Of a stretch of DNA of 51,288 nt, positions 1 to 8,504 are shown in pieces. The stretch comes from Actinomycetota bacterium. Lineage in GTDB: Bacteria; Actinomycetota; Actinomycetes; S36-B12; GCA-2699445. The stretch is taken from assembly GCA_020438795.1 (NCBI GenBank), contig JAGQTY010000024.1:1-51288 (forward strand), written 5' to 3'. Within the stretch, counting starts at the first letter, position 1. Each line of letters starts with the position of its first letter. A program made the translations under genes and the position numbers. Under the pieces are notes generated by a model. That model did not search any database. It had not been told where the DNA came from and saw only the letters and a program-made list of their open reading frames with translations.

Positions 1-773
1 TCCCGTACAACGACCTGGCCGCCGTCCGGGCGGTGTTCGAGGAGCAGGGCGAACAGATCGCCTGTGTCATCACCGAGGCTGCCGCCGCGAACATGGGGGT
101 CGTGCCGCCTGAACCCGGATTCAACGCCGGTCTCGCGGAATTGGCGCACGCCCATGGCGCACTCTACGTGAGCGATGAGGTGATGACCGGCTTCCGCGTG
201 AGCGAGCAGGGCTGGTTCGGGATCGACGGGGTGGCTGCCGACATCGTCACTTTCGGCAAGGTCATGGGCGGCGGACTGCCGGCCGCAGGGTTCGCAGGCA
301 CGAGCGAGCTGATGGCACAGCTCGCGCCGAGCGGGCCGGTCTACCAGGCGGGCACCCTGAGCGGCAATCCCGTCGCGATGGCAGCGGGAGCCGCGGCACT
401 GCGCCACTGCGATCAGGCGCTGTATTCCCACCTCAACGCCACCGCCACCGAAGTGGCCGAGCTGGCGACCAAGACGCTGACGCAGGCGGGGGTCCCGCAC
501 CGGCTGCAGTTTGCGGGTAACCTCTTCAGCATCTTCTTCGGTGTCACGCAGCCTGTGCGGGAGTATGAACAGGCCCGCCGCCTGGATTCGGCCGCCTACG
601 CGGCGTTCTTCCACGAGATGCTGCGCGGTGGGGTGCATCTGCCACCGAGCGGCTACGAAGCATGGTTCGTGTCCGGGGCGCACGGTGATGCGGCACTGAC
701 CAGGATTGCAGCCGCGCTGCCCACCGCCGCTGAGGCGGCGATGCGGAGCATGGACAACGGGTCCAGCGTTTAG
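1..773 (+). CDS. hemL: Glutamate-1-semialdehyde 2,1-aminomutase, C-terminal part (5' end outside window)
   Basis: PLP enzyme that converts glutamate-1-semialdehyde to 5-aminolevulinate, the C5-pathway entry to heme. The reading frame is open from base 3 ([16 protein letters not shown]), so the gene begins upstream of the window. Visible family marks are the DEVMTGFR segment and [16 protein letters not shown], whose Lys is the PLP Schiff-base residue. About 257 codons are present, roughly the last 60% of a usual 430-residue protein. The stop codon overlaps a -10-like hexamer for the next gene. Position before the cytochrome c maturation genes matches the mycobacterial hemL neighbourhood and links heme supply to heme attachment. 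Confidence 0.93.
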   Translation, partial: PYNDLAAVRAVFEEQGEQIACVITEAAAANMGVVPPEPGFNAGLAELAHAHGALYVSDEVMTGFRVSEQGWFGIDGVAADIVTFGKVMGGGLPAAGFAGTSELMAQLAPSGPVYQAGTLSGNPVAMAAGAAALRHCDQALYSHLNATATEVAELATKTLTQAGVPHRLQFAGNLFSIFFGVTQPVREYEQARRLDSAAYAAFFHEMLRGGVHLPPSGYEAWFVSGAHGDAALTRIAAALPTAAEAAMRSMDNGSSV

Positions 774-776
774 GCT
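771..776 (+). promoter_or_regulatory. Candidate -10 element for the cytochrome c maturation operon
   Basis: TAGGCT fits the actinobacterial -10 pattern TANNNT and includes the hemL stop codon. It lies about 28 bases before the GTG of the histidine phosphatase, whose ribosome-binding site GGAGGAG is at 791-797. No clear -35 is seen, so this is a motif-only call. Confidence 0.35.
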
Positions 777-803
777 ATAGGTACGCTCGAGGAGGAGTCG
801 GCT

Positions 804-1451
804 GTGGGAAACGGGCCTCGCACAACAGTTCATCTGCTGCGCCACGGAGAGGTGTACAACCCGGAAGGGATCCTCTACGGGCGGTTGCCGGACTACCACC
901 TGTCCGAACTCGGCCGGGAGATGGCCAAGCGGGCCGCGGAGACTCTGGCCGATCGTGACATCACGGTCATCACGGCCTCCCCCCTGGAGCGTGCCCAGGA
1001 GACCGCTTCTCCCATCGCGTCCACCCTCGGTCTGACCGTCGGAAGCGACGAGGACCTGATCGAGGCCGGCAACAAGTTCGAGGGGCACAAGGTCGCCGGC
1101 GGCGACGGCATCATCAAGATGCCGCAACTGTGGCGCCACCTCTGGAACCCGATGCGTCCGTCCTGGGGCGAACCGTACGTGGACATCGCCGCCCGGATGC
1201 GCCTGGCGGTGGAGCTGGCACGCCAGCAGGCCCAGGGCCATGAGGCGGTCCTGGTCAGTCACCAGCTACCGATCTGGGTGTGCAGGCTCGACCTTGAGGA
1301 CCGGCACTTCGCCCACGACCCGCGCAAGCGGCAGTGCGCACTGGCATCGCTGACCTCCCTGACCTATGAGGGCGACGAGCTGACCGCCGTCGTCTACACC
1401 GAACCGGCGGCCGACCTGGTCGCCAAGTCGTCCAAGGGCGTCGGTGCGTGA
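804..1451 (+). CDS. Histidine phosphatase superfamily protein (phosphoglycerate mutase-like)
   Basis: A 215-residue cytoplasmic protein with the N-terminal RHGE signature (LLRHGEVYNPEGILYGRLPDY) that provides the phospho-accepting His, and a second catalytic His in VLVSHQLPIW. The substrate cannot be told from sequence. The GTG start follows a strong GGAGGAG at 791-797. The stop overlaps the start of the next gene by four bases, so translation is probably coupled. Mycobacteria have the same gene (Rv0525) between hemL and the thioredoxin-like gene, which suggests a conserved but undefined link with heme or cytochrome c assembly. It is unlikely to be the glycolytic mutase itself, given its divergence and context. 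Confidence 0.85.
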   Translation: MGNGPRTTVHLLRHGEVYNPEGILYGRLPDYHLSELGREMAKRAAETLADRDITVITASPLERAQETASPIASTLGLTVGSDEDLIEAGNKFEGHKVAGGDGIIKMPQLWRHLWNPMRPSWGEPYVDIAARMRLAVELARQQAQGHEAVLVSHQLPIWVCRLDLEDRHFAHDPRKRQCALASLTSLTYEGDELTAVVYTEPAADLVAKSSKGVGA

Positions 1452-2119
1452 CCACACCCACCGATCTTGACGAGCTGCCCAGGGCCCCCGATGTCTTCCG
1501 GCCGCCCTGGTACCGCCGCGTCCTCGGTAACTCCTGCGGGCGAGGCGGCTGGTGCCGCTGGTCCACCTACCTGGCGCTGGCGTTGCTGCTCCTGATCCCG
1601 TTCCTCGTCGGTGGCTGTGGCGCAACGACCGAGAACAGCAGTGAGGGAGCTTCGATCGGCTTCCGGGCCGATGACGGCAGTATCGCCGTGATCCCAGCTG
1701 AGCAGCGCGTGGCTGCTCCCGTCATCTCCGGAACCACCCTGGACGGTGCTGCGGTCACCCTGTCCGACTACTCCGGGCGTGTTGTGGTCCTGAACGTCTG
1801 GGCGTCCTGGTGCGGTCCCTGCCGCAGCGAAGCGCCACTGCTCGCGCAAGCCGCCGAGGACAACCCCGGGGTGCAGTTCCTCGGACTGGTCACACGGGAT
1901 TCGCAGGCATCAGCAGCAGCATTCGCCCAGCGGTATTCGCTCGACTACCCGCACCTGCTGGATTCCGACGGGGCACTGCAGCTGGAGTTCCGCGACCTGC
2001 CGCCCAAAGCGATCCCGTCAACCGTGGTCATCGACCAGCAGGGCCGGATCGCGGCCCGCGTGCTCGGCGAGGTCCATGAGGGAACCCTGAACGGGATCCT
2101 GGAGCAGGTGAAGGGCTGA
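1448..2119 (+). CDS. resA: Thioredoxin-like TlpA/ResA protein, membrane-anchored
   Basis: Extracytoplasmic thiol-disulfide oxidoreductase expected to keep apocytochrome c heme-binding cysteines reduced. The thioredoxin fold spans about residues 75-220 with active site WCGPC in [18 protein letters not shown] and a later cis-Pro segment ([10 protein letters not shown]). A hydrophobic stretch at about residues 39-55 ([20 protein letters not shown]) ends in LVGGC, which could be a lipobox or simply a membrane anchor. About 38 residues precede that stretch, longer than a normal lipoprotein n-region, and contain two extra cysteines (NSCGRGGWC). No alternative ATG/GTG/TTG start is seen downstream. 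GTG start overlapping the upstream stop (GTGA). Confidence 0.9.
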   Translation: MTTPTDLDELPRAPDVFRPPWYRRVLGNSCGRGGWCRWSTYLALALLLLIPFLVGGCGATTENSSEGASIGFRADDGSIAVIPAEQRVAAPVISGTTLDGAAVTLSDYSGRVVVLNVWASWCGPCRSEAPLLAQAAEDNPGVQFLGLVTRDSQASAAAFAQRYSLDYPHLLDSDGALQLEFRDLPPKAIPSTVVIDQQGRIAARVLGEVHEGTLNGILEQVKG

Positions 2120-2129
2120 GGGTGCTCGA

Positions 2130-3059
2130 ATGGACGTGACTGCGGTCGTCATGGACGGCAGTCTGCTGCTTGCGCTGCCGATCGCCACGGCCGCGGGTGT
2201 CCTCTCGTTCTTCAGTCCGTGTGTGCTTCCCCTGGCTCCGGGCTATCTCGCCTACGTCACCAGCCTGACCGGCGCCGATCTGCGCGATACCGAGCCTTCG
2301 GGCAGGACATCTCGACGTGGGGTCGCCAGGGTCGGTGCTGGTGCCGCTGTGGCTGGGGGTGATGCAGGGCCGGGCGATTCGGGTGACACAGGTTCGGCCG
2401 CAGTCTCTGCTGGATCCGGTTCGGCTGCCGTCAGCCAGCTCGGTAGGCCGGTGCCGGCTCCCGCAGGACGCGGCCGGGTCTTGCTCGGGGCTTGCCTGTT
2501 CGTGCTCGGCTTCTCGGCGGTCTTCGTCTCCTACGGAGTGCTCTTCGGGGGACTTGGCAGCTGGCTGCTGCGCCATCAGCAGTTGATCACAGTCATCATG
2601 GGGCTGGCCGTCATCATCCTCGGCATGGGATTCGCCGGAGTCCCCCTGATCTCGCGGACCTTCCTGTGGAACACCGAGCGACGGTCGCACCATCGCCCGA
2701 GCCGCGGCCTGTGGGGGGCGCCCTTGCTCGGGGTGCTGTTCGGGCTCGGTTGGACCCCGTGTATCGGGCCCACACTGGCTGCCGTGCAGGCGCTCGCCTT
2801 CACCGAGGCCTCAGCCGTGCGCGGTGCCCTGCTGTCAGCCGCCTACTGTGTCGGGCTCGGACTTCCCTTCGTGGGGCTGGCCCTGGGGCTTCGCTCGTTC
2901 GCCGGGGCGAACCGCTGGGCACGCCGTCACTTCCGGACGCTCTCGGTGACCGGTGGAGTTATGCTGATCGTCATCGGGGTCCTTCTGGTGTTCGGGTGGT
3001 GGAACAACATCGTGATCTGGCTGCAGGGTCTGGTCGGTGGGTTCGAGGTGGCTCTGTGA
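2130..3059 (+). CDS. ccdA: Cytochrome c biogenesis protein CcdA (thiol-reductant transporter)
   Basis: Polytopic membrane protein that carries reducing equivalents from cytoplasmic thioredoxin to the ResA-type protein outside. Both catalytic half-motifs are present: [12 protein letters not shown] in the first membrane helix and [12 protein letters not shown] in the fourth. At 309 residues it is about 50 longer than typical CcdA. The excess is a Gly/Ala/Ser-rich insert of about 55-60 residues between helices 1 and 2 (residues about 50-110), with no recognisable domain. The stop overlaps the resB GTG by four bases. Symbol from family and context. Confidence 0.93.
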   Translation: MDVTAVVMDGSLLLALPIATAAGVLSFFSPCVLPLAPGYLAYVTSLTGADLRDTEPSGRTSRRGVARVGAGAAVAGGDAGPGDSGDTGSAAVSAGSGSAAVSQLGRPVPAPAGRGRVLLGACLFVLGFSAVFVSYGVLFGGLGSWLLRHQQLITVIMGLAVIILGMGFAGVPLISRTFLWNTERRSHHRPSRGLWGAPLLGVLFGLGWTPCIGPTLAAVQALAFTEASAVRGALLSAAYCVGLGLPFVGLALGLRSFAGANRWARRHFRTLSVTGGVMLIVIGVLLVFGWWNNIVIWLQGLVGGFEVAL

Positions 3060-4555
3060 GTGCGACCGACTTCACCACTCACGCCGACCCGATGGACCGG
3101 CAGGTCAGCGCTCCGGGTGGCCTGGGTCCCATCGGCTGGCTGCGCTGGATGTGGCGCCGTCTCATCTCCATGCGGACTGCGTTGGTGCTGCTGCTTCTGC
3201 TGGGACTTGCAGCGATCCCGGGCTCCCTGCTGCCGCAGCGCACTTCTGACAGTGTGGCGGTGAGCAACTACTTCACAGAGCATCGGGAACTGGCGCCCTG
3301 GCTCGACAGGCTGGGACTGTTCGACGTCTACGGATCTCCGTGGTTCGCCGCCATCTATCTGCTGCTGTTCATCTCCCTGGTCGGGTGTGTCGTGCCGCGG
3401 ATCGGGGTGCATTACCGTACCTGGCGGGCGGGACCGCCCGAGCCGCCCCGCCGACGCAGCGATGACCCCATCGTCACCGGCGACAGCCAGGTACTGCTGG
3501 ACACTGCTGAGACGACGCTTCGAGCCGCTCGCTGGCGGGTGCGCCGTGACGGTGCCCACGTCGCCGCGGAGAAGGGCTACCTCAGGGAGACCGGCAACGA
3601 GGTGTTCCATGTGGCGCTGCTCGGACTGCTGCTCGCCATCGGCTGGGGGGCGGTGACAGGCTGGCATGGCAACGTGGTGGTCCGTGAGAACACCGGCTTC
3701 TCCAACTCGGTCAGCCAGTACGACCAGTTCACCGCGGGCCGTTTCGTGGATGAGGAGGCCATCTCCCCGTTCACGGTGCGGCTGGACTCGTTCGACGTCG
3801 AGTTCGACCGAGATCCTGTGCAGATGGGCACTCCGCGCCTGTTCGACGCCCGGGTCAGCGTCACGAGTGACGGAGAGCAGAATACGGAGTTCCTCAGCGT
3901 CAATAGTCCGGTCAAGGTCGCCGACGCCAAGGTCTATCTGATCGGCCACGGCTACGCGCCGCGATTGCGGATCACGGACTCCGACGGCACCGTCGTGTTC
4001 GAAGACTCCGTGGTCTTCACCCAGGAGGACGCCAACTACACCTCCGCCGGAGTCATCAAGGCGCCCGATGCAACGCCACAACTCGGCTTCCGTGGGCTGT
4101 TCGCCCCGACCGCGGCCATCAGCGAGGAGGCCGGACCTCACTCGACCTTCCCCGGCCCCGACAACCCAGTACTGTTCCTCAGTGCATTCGCGGGAGATCT
4201 CGGTCTGGACGACGGGGTGCCGCAGAGTGTCTTCACCCTCGACGAGACCGACATGGAACAGCTCGGTCTGCAATCGTTGGCCCCCGGGGACGACTGGGAA
4301 CTGCCCGGCGGGCAGACCGTGGAGTTCCTCGGCTTCGACCGCTGGATCTCGGTGAAGGTCGGGCATGACGAGGGTGGTTTCTGGGCGCTGCTGGCCATCG
4401 TGATCGCTGTGGCGGGCATGACAGCCAGCCTCTTCATCCGCCGACGGCGGCTCTGGGTGGTCGCCACGGACGACGGAGTGTCGGTCGCAGCCGTGCAACG
4501 AGGCAGGAGTGCGTCTGTCGTCGACCGGGACGAGCTGTTGCGTGCGTTACGATGA
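3056..4555 (+). CDS. resB: Cytochrome c biogenesis protein ResB
   Basis: System II heme-handling component that works with CcsA to deliver heme and ligate it to apocytochrome c on the outer face. It has 499 residues with four membrane segments: [55 protein letters not shown] and a final one at the C-terminus ([19 protein letters not shown]). A large extracytoplasmic domain lies between helices 3 and 4. The GTG start at 3056 was chosen because it overlaps the ccdA stop as GTGA and begins where ResB homology begins; the open frame continues upstream only as a shadow of ccdA. Confidence 0.93.
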   Translation: MSATDFTTHADPMDRQVSAPGGLGPIGWLRWMWRRLISMRTALVLLLLLGLAAIPGSLLPQRTSDSVAVSNYFTEHRELAPWLDRLGLFDVYGSPWFAAIYLLLFISLVGCVVPRIGVHYRTWRAGPPEPPRRRSDDPIVTGDSQVLLDTAETTLRAARWRVRRDGAHVAAEKGYLRETGNEVFHVALLGLLLAIGWGAVTGWHGNVVVRENTGFSNSVSQYDQFTAGRFVDEEAISPFTVRLDSFDVEFDRDPVQMGTPRLFDARVSVTSDGEQNTEFLSVNSPVKVADAKVYLIGHGYAPRLRITDSDGTVVFEDSVVFTQEDANYTSAGVIKAPDATPQLGFRGLFAPTAAISEEAGPHSTFPGPDNPVLFLSAFAGDLGLDDGVPQSVFTLDETDMEQLGLQSLAPGDDWELPGGQTVEFLGFDRWISVKVGHDEGGFWALLAIVIAVAGMTASLFIRRRRLWVVATDDGVSVAAVQRGRSASVVDRDELLRALR

Positions 4556-4622
4556 TGCATGCGATTGCCGGCCCAGTTCCCGGCTCGGTCCGCTCCGATG
4601 TGACGGGTGAGAGAGAGGCCTC

Positions 4623-5636
4623 ATGATTCTGACGCAGGCGAGCCCGGGATCGGCGGCGCAGGTCGCTGAGTTCTCCAACACGATGACCTACGCCACCATG
4701 CTGGTGCTGGTGGTGGCCATGATCGCCTTCGCCGCCTCGTTCGCGGCCCGCCGGACCCAGAGCATCGATCTGCGCCAGCGGGAGCCGGCACTGGTCGGGG
4801 GCGACACCGTGACTGCGGCACCCCTGCCCACGGGAACGGCCGATGCCGGCCCCGATCCGGACCCCGACGAGCCCGGTCGGCGGGCGGGAAACATCGCGCT
4901 GTCACTCTCGTGGCTGGCGTTCACCATGCTGTTCGTGGCTGTGGTCGCGCGAGGAGTGTGGGCCGGGCGCGTGCCGTGGGGCAACATGTACGAGTTCTCG
5001 CTCACCAGCGCGCTGGCAATCCTCGGCGTGTATCTCGGCGTCTCGACGCGCCGCGACGTCCGCTGGCTCGGTATCTTCGTGATCCCGCTTGTGCTGCTGA
5101 CCCTCGGCCTGGCTATCACGGTCCTCTACACCGAGACCCAGCAGCTCGTCCCAGCGCTGGACTCCTACTGGCTGGTCATCCACGTGTCGATGGCCATCGT
5201 CTGCGGAGGTGCCTTCCTGATCGCGGGCACCACTGCCGCGCTGTATCTGATCGCGAACCGCGCACAGCGACCCGCCGGCGGTCCACTGTCGAAGCTGGTG
5301 TGTGCCGTGGGACGCCGGCTGCCCGAACCGGAACGGCTGGACCGGCTCTCCTACCGCATTGTGGCCTTCGCCTTCCCGGTATGGACCTTCGCGATCGTGG
5401 CGGGAGCGATCTGGGCCGAGAGTGCCTGGGGACGCTACTGGGGCTGGGACCCGAAGGAAACCTGGGCGTTCATCACGTGGGTCATCTTCGCGGGCTACCT
5501 GCACGCTCAGTCCACCGCCGGCTGGAAGGGGCGTAAGGCCTCCTGGCTGGCCATCATCGGGCTGGTGGCCTACATCTTCAACTACTTCGGCGTAAACCTG
5601 CTCTTCACCGGTCTGCACTCCTACGGTGGTGTCTGA
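4623..5636 (+). CDS. ccsA: Cytochrome c biogenesis protein CcsA/CcsB (ResC)
   Basis: Heme-handling membrane protein, partner of ResB. It has 337 residues and several membrane helices, with the diagnostic tryptophan-rich WWD-type loop WGRYWGWDPKETWAF near the C-terminus. Conserved external His residues flank it (LVIHVSMA and GLHSYGG). The N-terminal part holds one helix and a hydrophilic linker rich in Pro/Asp (about residues 55-85). ATG start with a purine-rich ribosome-binding region (GAGAGAGG) just before it. It is 67 bases from resB and ends the cluster. Confidence 0.94.
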   Translation: MILTQASPGSAAQVAEFSNTMTYATMLVLVVAMIAFAASFAARRTQSIDLRQREPALVGGDTVTAAPLPTGTADAGPDPDPDEPGRRAGNIALSLSWLAFTMLFVAVVARGVWAGRVPWGNMYEFSLTSALAILGVYLGVSTRRDVRWLGIFVIPLVLLTLGLAITVLYTETQQLVPALDSYWLVIHVSMAIVCGGAFLIAGTTAALYLIANRAQRPAGGPLSKLVCAVGRRLPEPERLDRLSYRIVAFAFPVWTFAIVAGAIWAESAWGRYWGWDPKETWAFITWVIFAGYLHAQSTAGWKGRKASWLAIIGLVAYIFNYFGVNLLFTGLHSYGGV

Positions 5637-5712
5637 GGGCTGCCGGCTCGGGGCGCAGAGCCTGCAGCTCGGCGCCGGGGTAGCATCGTAGGGTTCGCGC
5701 GTGTCCGGCTGG

Positions 5713-6468
5713 TCAGCCGAGCCCGGCGGTCGCCCGCTCCCAGACCCGGTCGGCCACGGTCAGCGAGGCGTCCTTCACGTAGTCACGGATCGCCGAGGTG
5801 ATCGCGTTCTTGTTGTGGACGGAGACATCGGCATACTCCACCCGCACGATCGACTTGCCGGACAGGTAGTACTCGGCGTACTGGTCGGCGAGGAAGCTGG
5901 CGTCGATGATGTTGGTGATATCGATCTTCGCGTCCAGGTCGAATGCGAGTGAGAATCCCGCGACTCCGTTGAACTCATCCTGATCGCGCTTCACACCCTT
6001 GATCAGGATCGAGCCGCTGGCGCCGCCCTCATCAAAGCTGTAGTTGATCTTGCCGAGGCATTTCTTGGAGATCCGCTTGATGCCCGCGTACGCGCGGGCG
6101 GCCTGCTTCGTGTTGCGGTACTGGTAGATGTCGCTGTTCGTCTCAGTGAACGTGAACTCGCTCATCTTGTCGGCCAGCCCGATCTGCGAACTGGCGTAGC
6201 TGCGGGGACGCTTACCGTACCGAGTAGTGCCGTCGCTCTTCACGCACAGGTCGGGAGCGACCGCATCACGGCCTTCCGCATAGTGGAAGTCACGCTTCTT
6301 CTTGATCTGGAACAGCGAATCCGGCACGTCCCTTATCCGCAGACTCGACTCCTTCAGCTGCGTCTCCGAGAGCGTGCTCACCTCTGCAGCGCCAGCCGAC
6401 GCGCCGATCGGTGCCGCAGCCACGGCGAGCGTCGCGACCAGTCCTGCAGCCAGCGTCTTCGTCCACAT
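5713..6468 (-). CDS. Secreted protein, resembles PknH-type extracellular sensor domain
   Basis: 251 residues starting MWTKTLAAGLVATLAVAAAP, a clear Sec signal peptide with cleavage likely after GASAGA. The mature part has two cysteines (PDLCVKS and SKKCLGK) and a YQYRNTKQAARAYAGI segment. These resemble the Cys-paired PknH_C/LpqN-like extracellular domains of actinobacteria; that resemblance is weak and is inference. The ATG at 6468 was preferred over an in-frame upstream codon at 6492 because GGAGGAG sits at 6474-6480, five bases from it. It runs opposite to the cytochrome c genes, and no partner gene is visible. Confidence 0.7.
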   Translation of the reverse strand: MWTKTLAAGLVATLAVAAAPIGASAGAAEVSTLSETQLKESSLRIRDVPDSLFQIKKKRDFHYAEGRDAVAPDLCVKSDGTTRYGKRPRSYASSQIGLADKMSEFTFTETNSDIYQYRNTKQAARAYAGIKRISKKCLGKINYSFDEGGASGSILIKGVKRDQDEFNGVAGFSLAFDLDAKIDITNIIDASFLADQYAEYYLSGKSIVRVEYADVSVHNKNAITSAIRDYVKDASLTVADRVWERATAGLG

Positions 6469-6490
6469 GATGTCTCCTCCGAGTAGGTCC

Positions 6491-6519
6491 AAGCTACTGA
6501 AGGATGATCTTGGTGTCGC
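6491..6519 (-). promoter_or_regulatory. Candidate promoter of the secreted protein gene
   Basis: On the minus strand, GCGACA (6519 to 6514) and TAGCTT (6496 to 6491) are separated by 17 bases, a reasonable sigma-70-like pair. They lie just before the ribosome-binding site at 6474-6480. Motif reading only. Confidence 0.35.
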
Positions 6520-6574
6520 GGCGGCGAGAATCGCCGGTCGGTGGCCGTGTTACCCACCGTCGAGGTGACGATGT

Positions 6575-6937
6575 TCAGGCGGAAGTGTTTCGCTCCGAAA
6601 CGTCAACCGGGTCCGACGGTCCGGGCGTAACCGACTCGTTCTCGGCGGTATCGGTATGACTGGGGTCCTCGTCACGGACATCGAGGACCGGTTGCTCATC
6701 CTCGATGTCCTCCTTGCGGGATGCTTCGTCGATCCGGTCGTTGATGCTTCCGAACCAGCCCTGCACCTGCGCGCCGAACCGGGCGCGCTGCCTGTCGAGC
6801 AGGAACCAGCTGAGCACGCCGCTGGCGATGAAGCCCATCACCAGTACGAGCAGGCCGCGCATGCCGATGAGATAGAACACGCCCGTCGCAAGAACGAGGA
6901 GCAGCAGTCTCAGACCGGTGTACACGATGAATGCCAT
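6575..6937 (-). CDS. Small membrane protein, DUF4229-like
   Basis: 120 residues. Two membrane segments come first (IVYTGLRLLLLVLATGVFYLIG and LLVLVMGFIASGVLSWFLL), followed by a basic stretch (DRQRARFG), an amphipathic segment and an acidic, disordered-looking tail rich in Asp/Glu/Ser/Thr. This matches the layout of actinobacterial DUF4229 proteins, which occur near menaquinone and cytochrome genes; function unknown. ATG at 6937 chosen because the hydrophobic start follows it directly; the open frame beyond it is the shadow of the opposite-strand gene. Confidence 0.75.
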   Translation of the reverse strand: MAFIVYTGLRLLLLVLATGVFYLIGMRGLLVLVMGFIASGVLSWFLLDRQRARFGAQVQGWFGSINDRIDEASRKEDIEDEQPVLDVRDEDPSHTDTAENESVTPGPSDPVDVSERNTSA

Positions 6938-7129
6938 GGCGTCAGTGTACGTCGCCTTCAGTCGTCCCTGACGCACCTCGCCCTGCCACGAGCCACGCAG
7001 ATCAACCGAGGGCGCCAACAGGTTCAGGATCCGGTGCCAATGGTCGATCCTAGGGTCATGGGCCGCTGCGAAATTCCGCGGGCCGCCGGGGCCGGCGTTG
7101 GTGCTGGGCCGCGACGGCAACGGCGGCCC

Positions 7130-8350
7130 ATGCGGCTCGTGACGGTGCTGGCCGCACTCGCGACCCTGCTGCCTGCCATGGTCGTCCCGACCATGGCACA
7201 TGCTGCGACGGGCTGGTGGCAGGACACCTTCGTGCCGCTGGAGCGAGAGTCGTTCCCCCGGCTGAAGCCCGCGTACTGCGACCGGGAGGTCCGTCGGGTT
7301 CCCTCTGCGAAGTATCCCAGTATCGAGTCCGCACTGACCGGCCTGCGACCGCGCACGAAGGTCGTCGTGTCGGCCGGCGAGTATCGCGAGAACACCGACG
7401 AGTGGTTCGCCCTGCGACTGGCCACCGACCGGGTCTGCCTGGTGGCGCGTGGACGAGTGACTGTGCGCTCGAAGGGTCAGAAGTACGGCCTGCTGCTGTC
7501 CGGGAGCCGCGTCCACGTGAGCGGGTTGCGGCTTACCGGGTTCGAGGTCGGGGTGTCGCTGGGACGCGACGACAGCCGGACCCAGCGGCGCGTCACGCTC
7601 ACAGGTATGCGCATCGCAGCTCGCACCACCGGCTGGTCCGAGGGTGTCGTGGCCTACCCCGACCACCGGGATTCGGGCCGACCGGTGCTGGACGGCCTGC
7701 TGCTCAGCGATGTGCGGCTGCGCCATGTCGTGATGGGGGTCTCCTGCAACGCCGGACCCTGCTGGCACCTGCGGCTGAATCGTGTCTCGGTAAGGGCCCG
7801 CGGAGGGGTGGGGGAGTCCGGGGCGGACGCGATCGCGGTTGAATCGGGCAGGCAGGTGGTCGTGACCGGTGGCGAGGTGTCCGGAGCGGGCGGAGACGGC
7901 ATCGACATCAAGGGCAGTGACGTGCTCGTACGGGGCACTACGGTGAGGGCTGCCAGGAACGGCGTCAAGCTGTGGCAGGGCGGCGATGTTCAGGGCGTGC
8001 GGCTGCTCGGGACAGGAGCGGATGCCGCGTTGGTCGGCGATGGTGCCGGCCGATACCGGTACCGGGACATCGTCGTCAGGCGGCACGATCCGGGCGGCAA
8101 CGGCTACGTCGGCACATGGGGCTATGACTCGCAGGCGGGCATCCGCCTGCAGATCGAGGATTCGGAGTTCGCCGACAATGCCAGCGGCGGCCTCTACGTC
8201 CCGTCCTCAGCCAGTATCTGGCTCGTGGGCAACCGGTTCGCCGACGTCGGTACGAAACTGCTCGACGTCGGCGGCGAGGTTCTGCCCAATACGGCCGCAG
8301 GCCTGCGCCGCCTCGAACAGTCAGGCTGGGGTCGCAACAACCGCCAGTGA
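7130..8350 (+). CDS. Secreted right-handed parallel beta-helix protein
   Basis: About 406 residues. MRLVTVLAALATLLPAMVVPTMAHA is a Sec signal peptide cut after AHA. The rest shows the regular spacing of short beta strands typical of pectate-lyase-like beta-helices: repeated runs such as VSGLRLTGFEVGVSL, VVVTGGEVSGAGGDGIDIKG and VLVRGTTVRAARNGVKLW. No catalytic set of a known polysaccharide lyase is evident. The start is uncertain: ATG 7130 begins directly before the hydrophobic core, while an in-frame ATG at 7058 would add an Arg-rich n-region; neither has a good ribosome-binding site. Divergent from the DUF4229-like gene. Confidence 0.75.
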   Translation: MRLVTVLAALATLLPAMVVPTMAHAATGWWQDTFVPLERESFPRLKPAYCDREVRRVPSAKYPSIESALTGLRPRTKVVVSAGEYRENTDEWFALRLATDRVCLVARGRVTVRSKGQKYGLLLSGSRVHVSGLRLTGFEVGVSLGRDDSRTQRRVTLTGMRIAARTTGWSEGVVAYPDHRDSGRPVLDGLLLSDVRLRHVVMGVSCNAGPCWHLRLNRVSVRARGGVGESGADAIAVESGRQVVVTGGEVSGAGGDGIDIKGSDVLVRGTTVRAARNGVKLWQGGDVQGVRLLGTGADAALVGDGAGRYRYRDIVVRRHDPGGNGYVGTWGYDSQAGIRLQIEDSEFADNASGGLYVPSSASIWLVGNRFADVGTKLLDVGGEVLPNTAAGLRRLEQSGWGRNNRQ

Positions 8351-8413
8351 CCGCGGATGCGCAGGAGCCTGTTGCTGACGGCGCAGTGTGAAATCGCCGT
8401 GAATATCCAAGGT

Positions 8414-8435
8414 GTGTTCCCCCGAACACGGGAAC
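8414..8435. repeat. Overlapping inverted repeats upstream of the aldolase gene
   Basis: GTGTTC-CCCC-GAACAC (8414-8429) and GTTCCC-N8-GGGAAC (8416-8435) share bases and could form two mutually exclusive hairpins. They lie 64 bases after the beta-helix gene and about 70 before the aldolase ATG. They may be a terminator of the former, an operator, or chance. Confidence 0.4.
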
Positions 8436-8504
8436 CGCGAATGCCCCGGCTGGCAGGACGCGCAACAATGGCCCCAGCAAGCGGCTTTCGACGAAGGGGT
8501 TCCG

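Noticed and set aside
2927..4498. 523-codon open frame on the minus strand opposite resB
   Set aside because: It mirrors the resB codon pattern (high GC third positions leave few antisense stops), has no recognisable domain and no ribosome site.
6656..7129. Extension of the beta-helix gene upstream to 6656
   Set aside because: It overlaps the DUF4229-like gene on the other strand, and the signal peptide begins at 7130 (or at most 7058).
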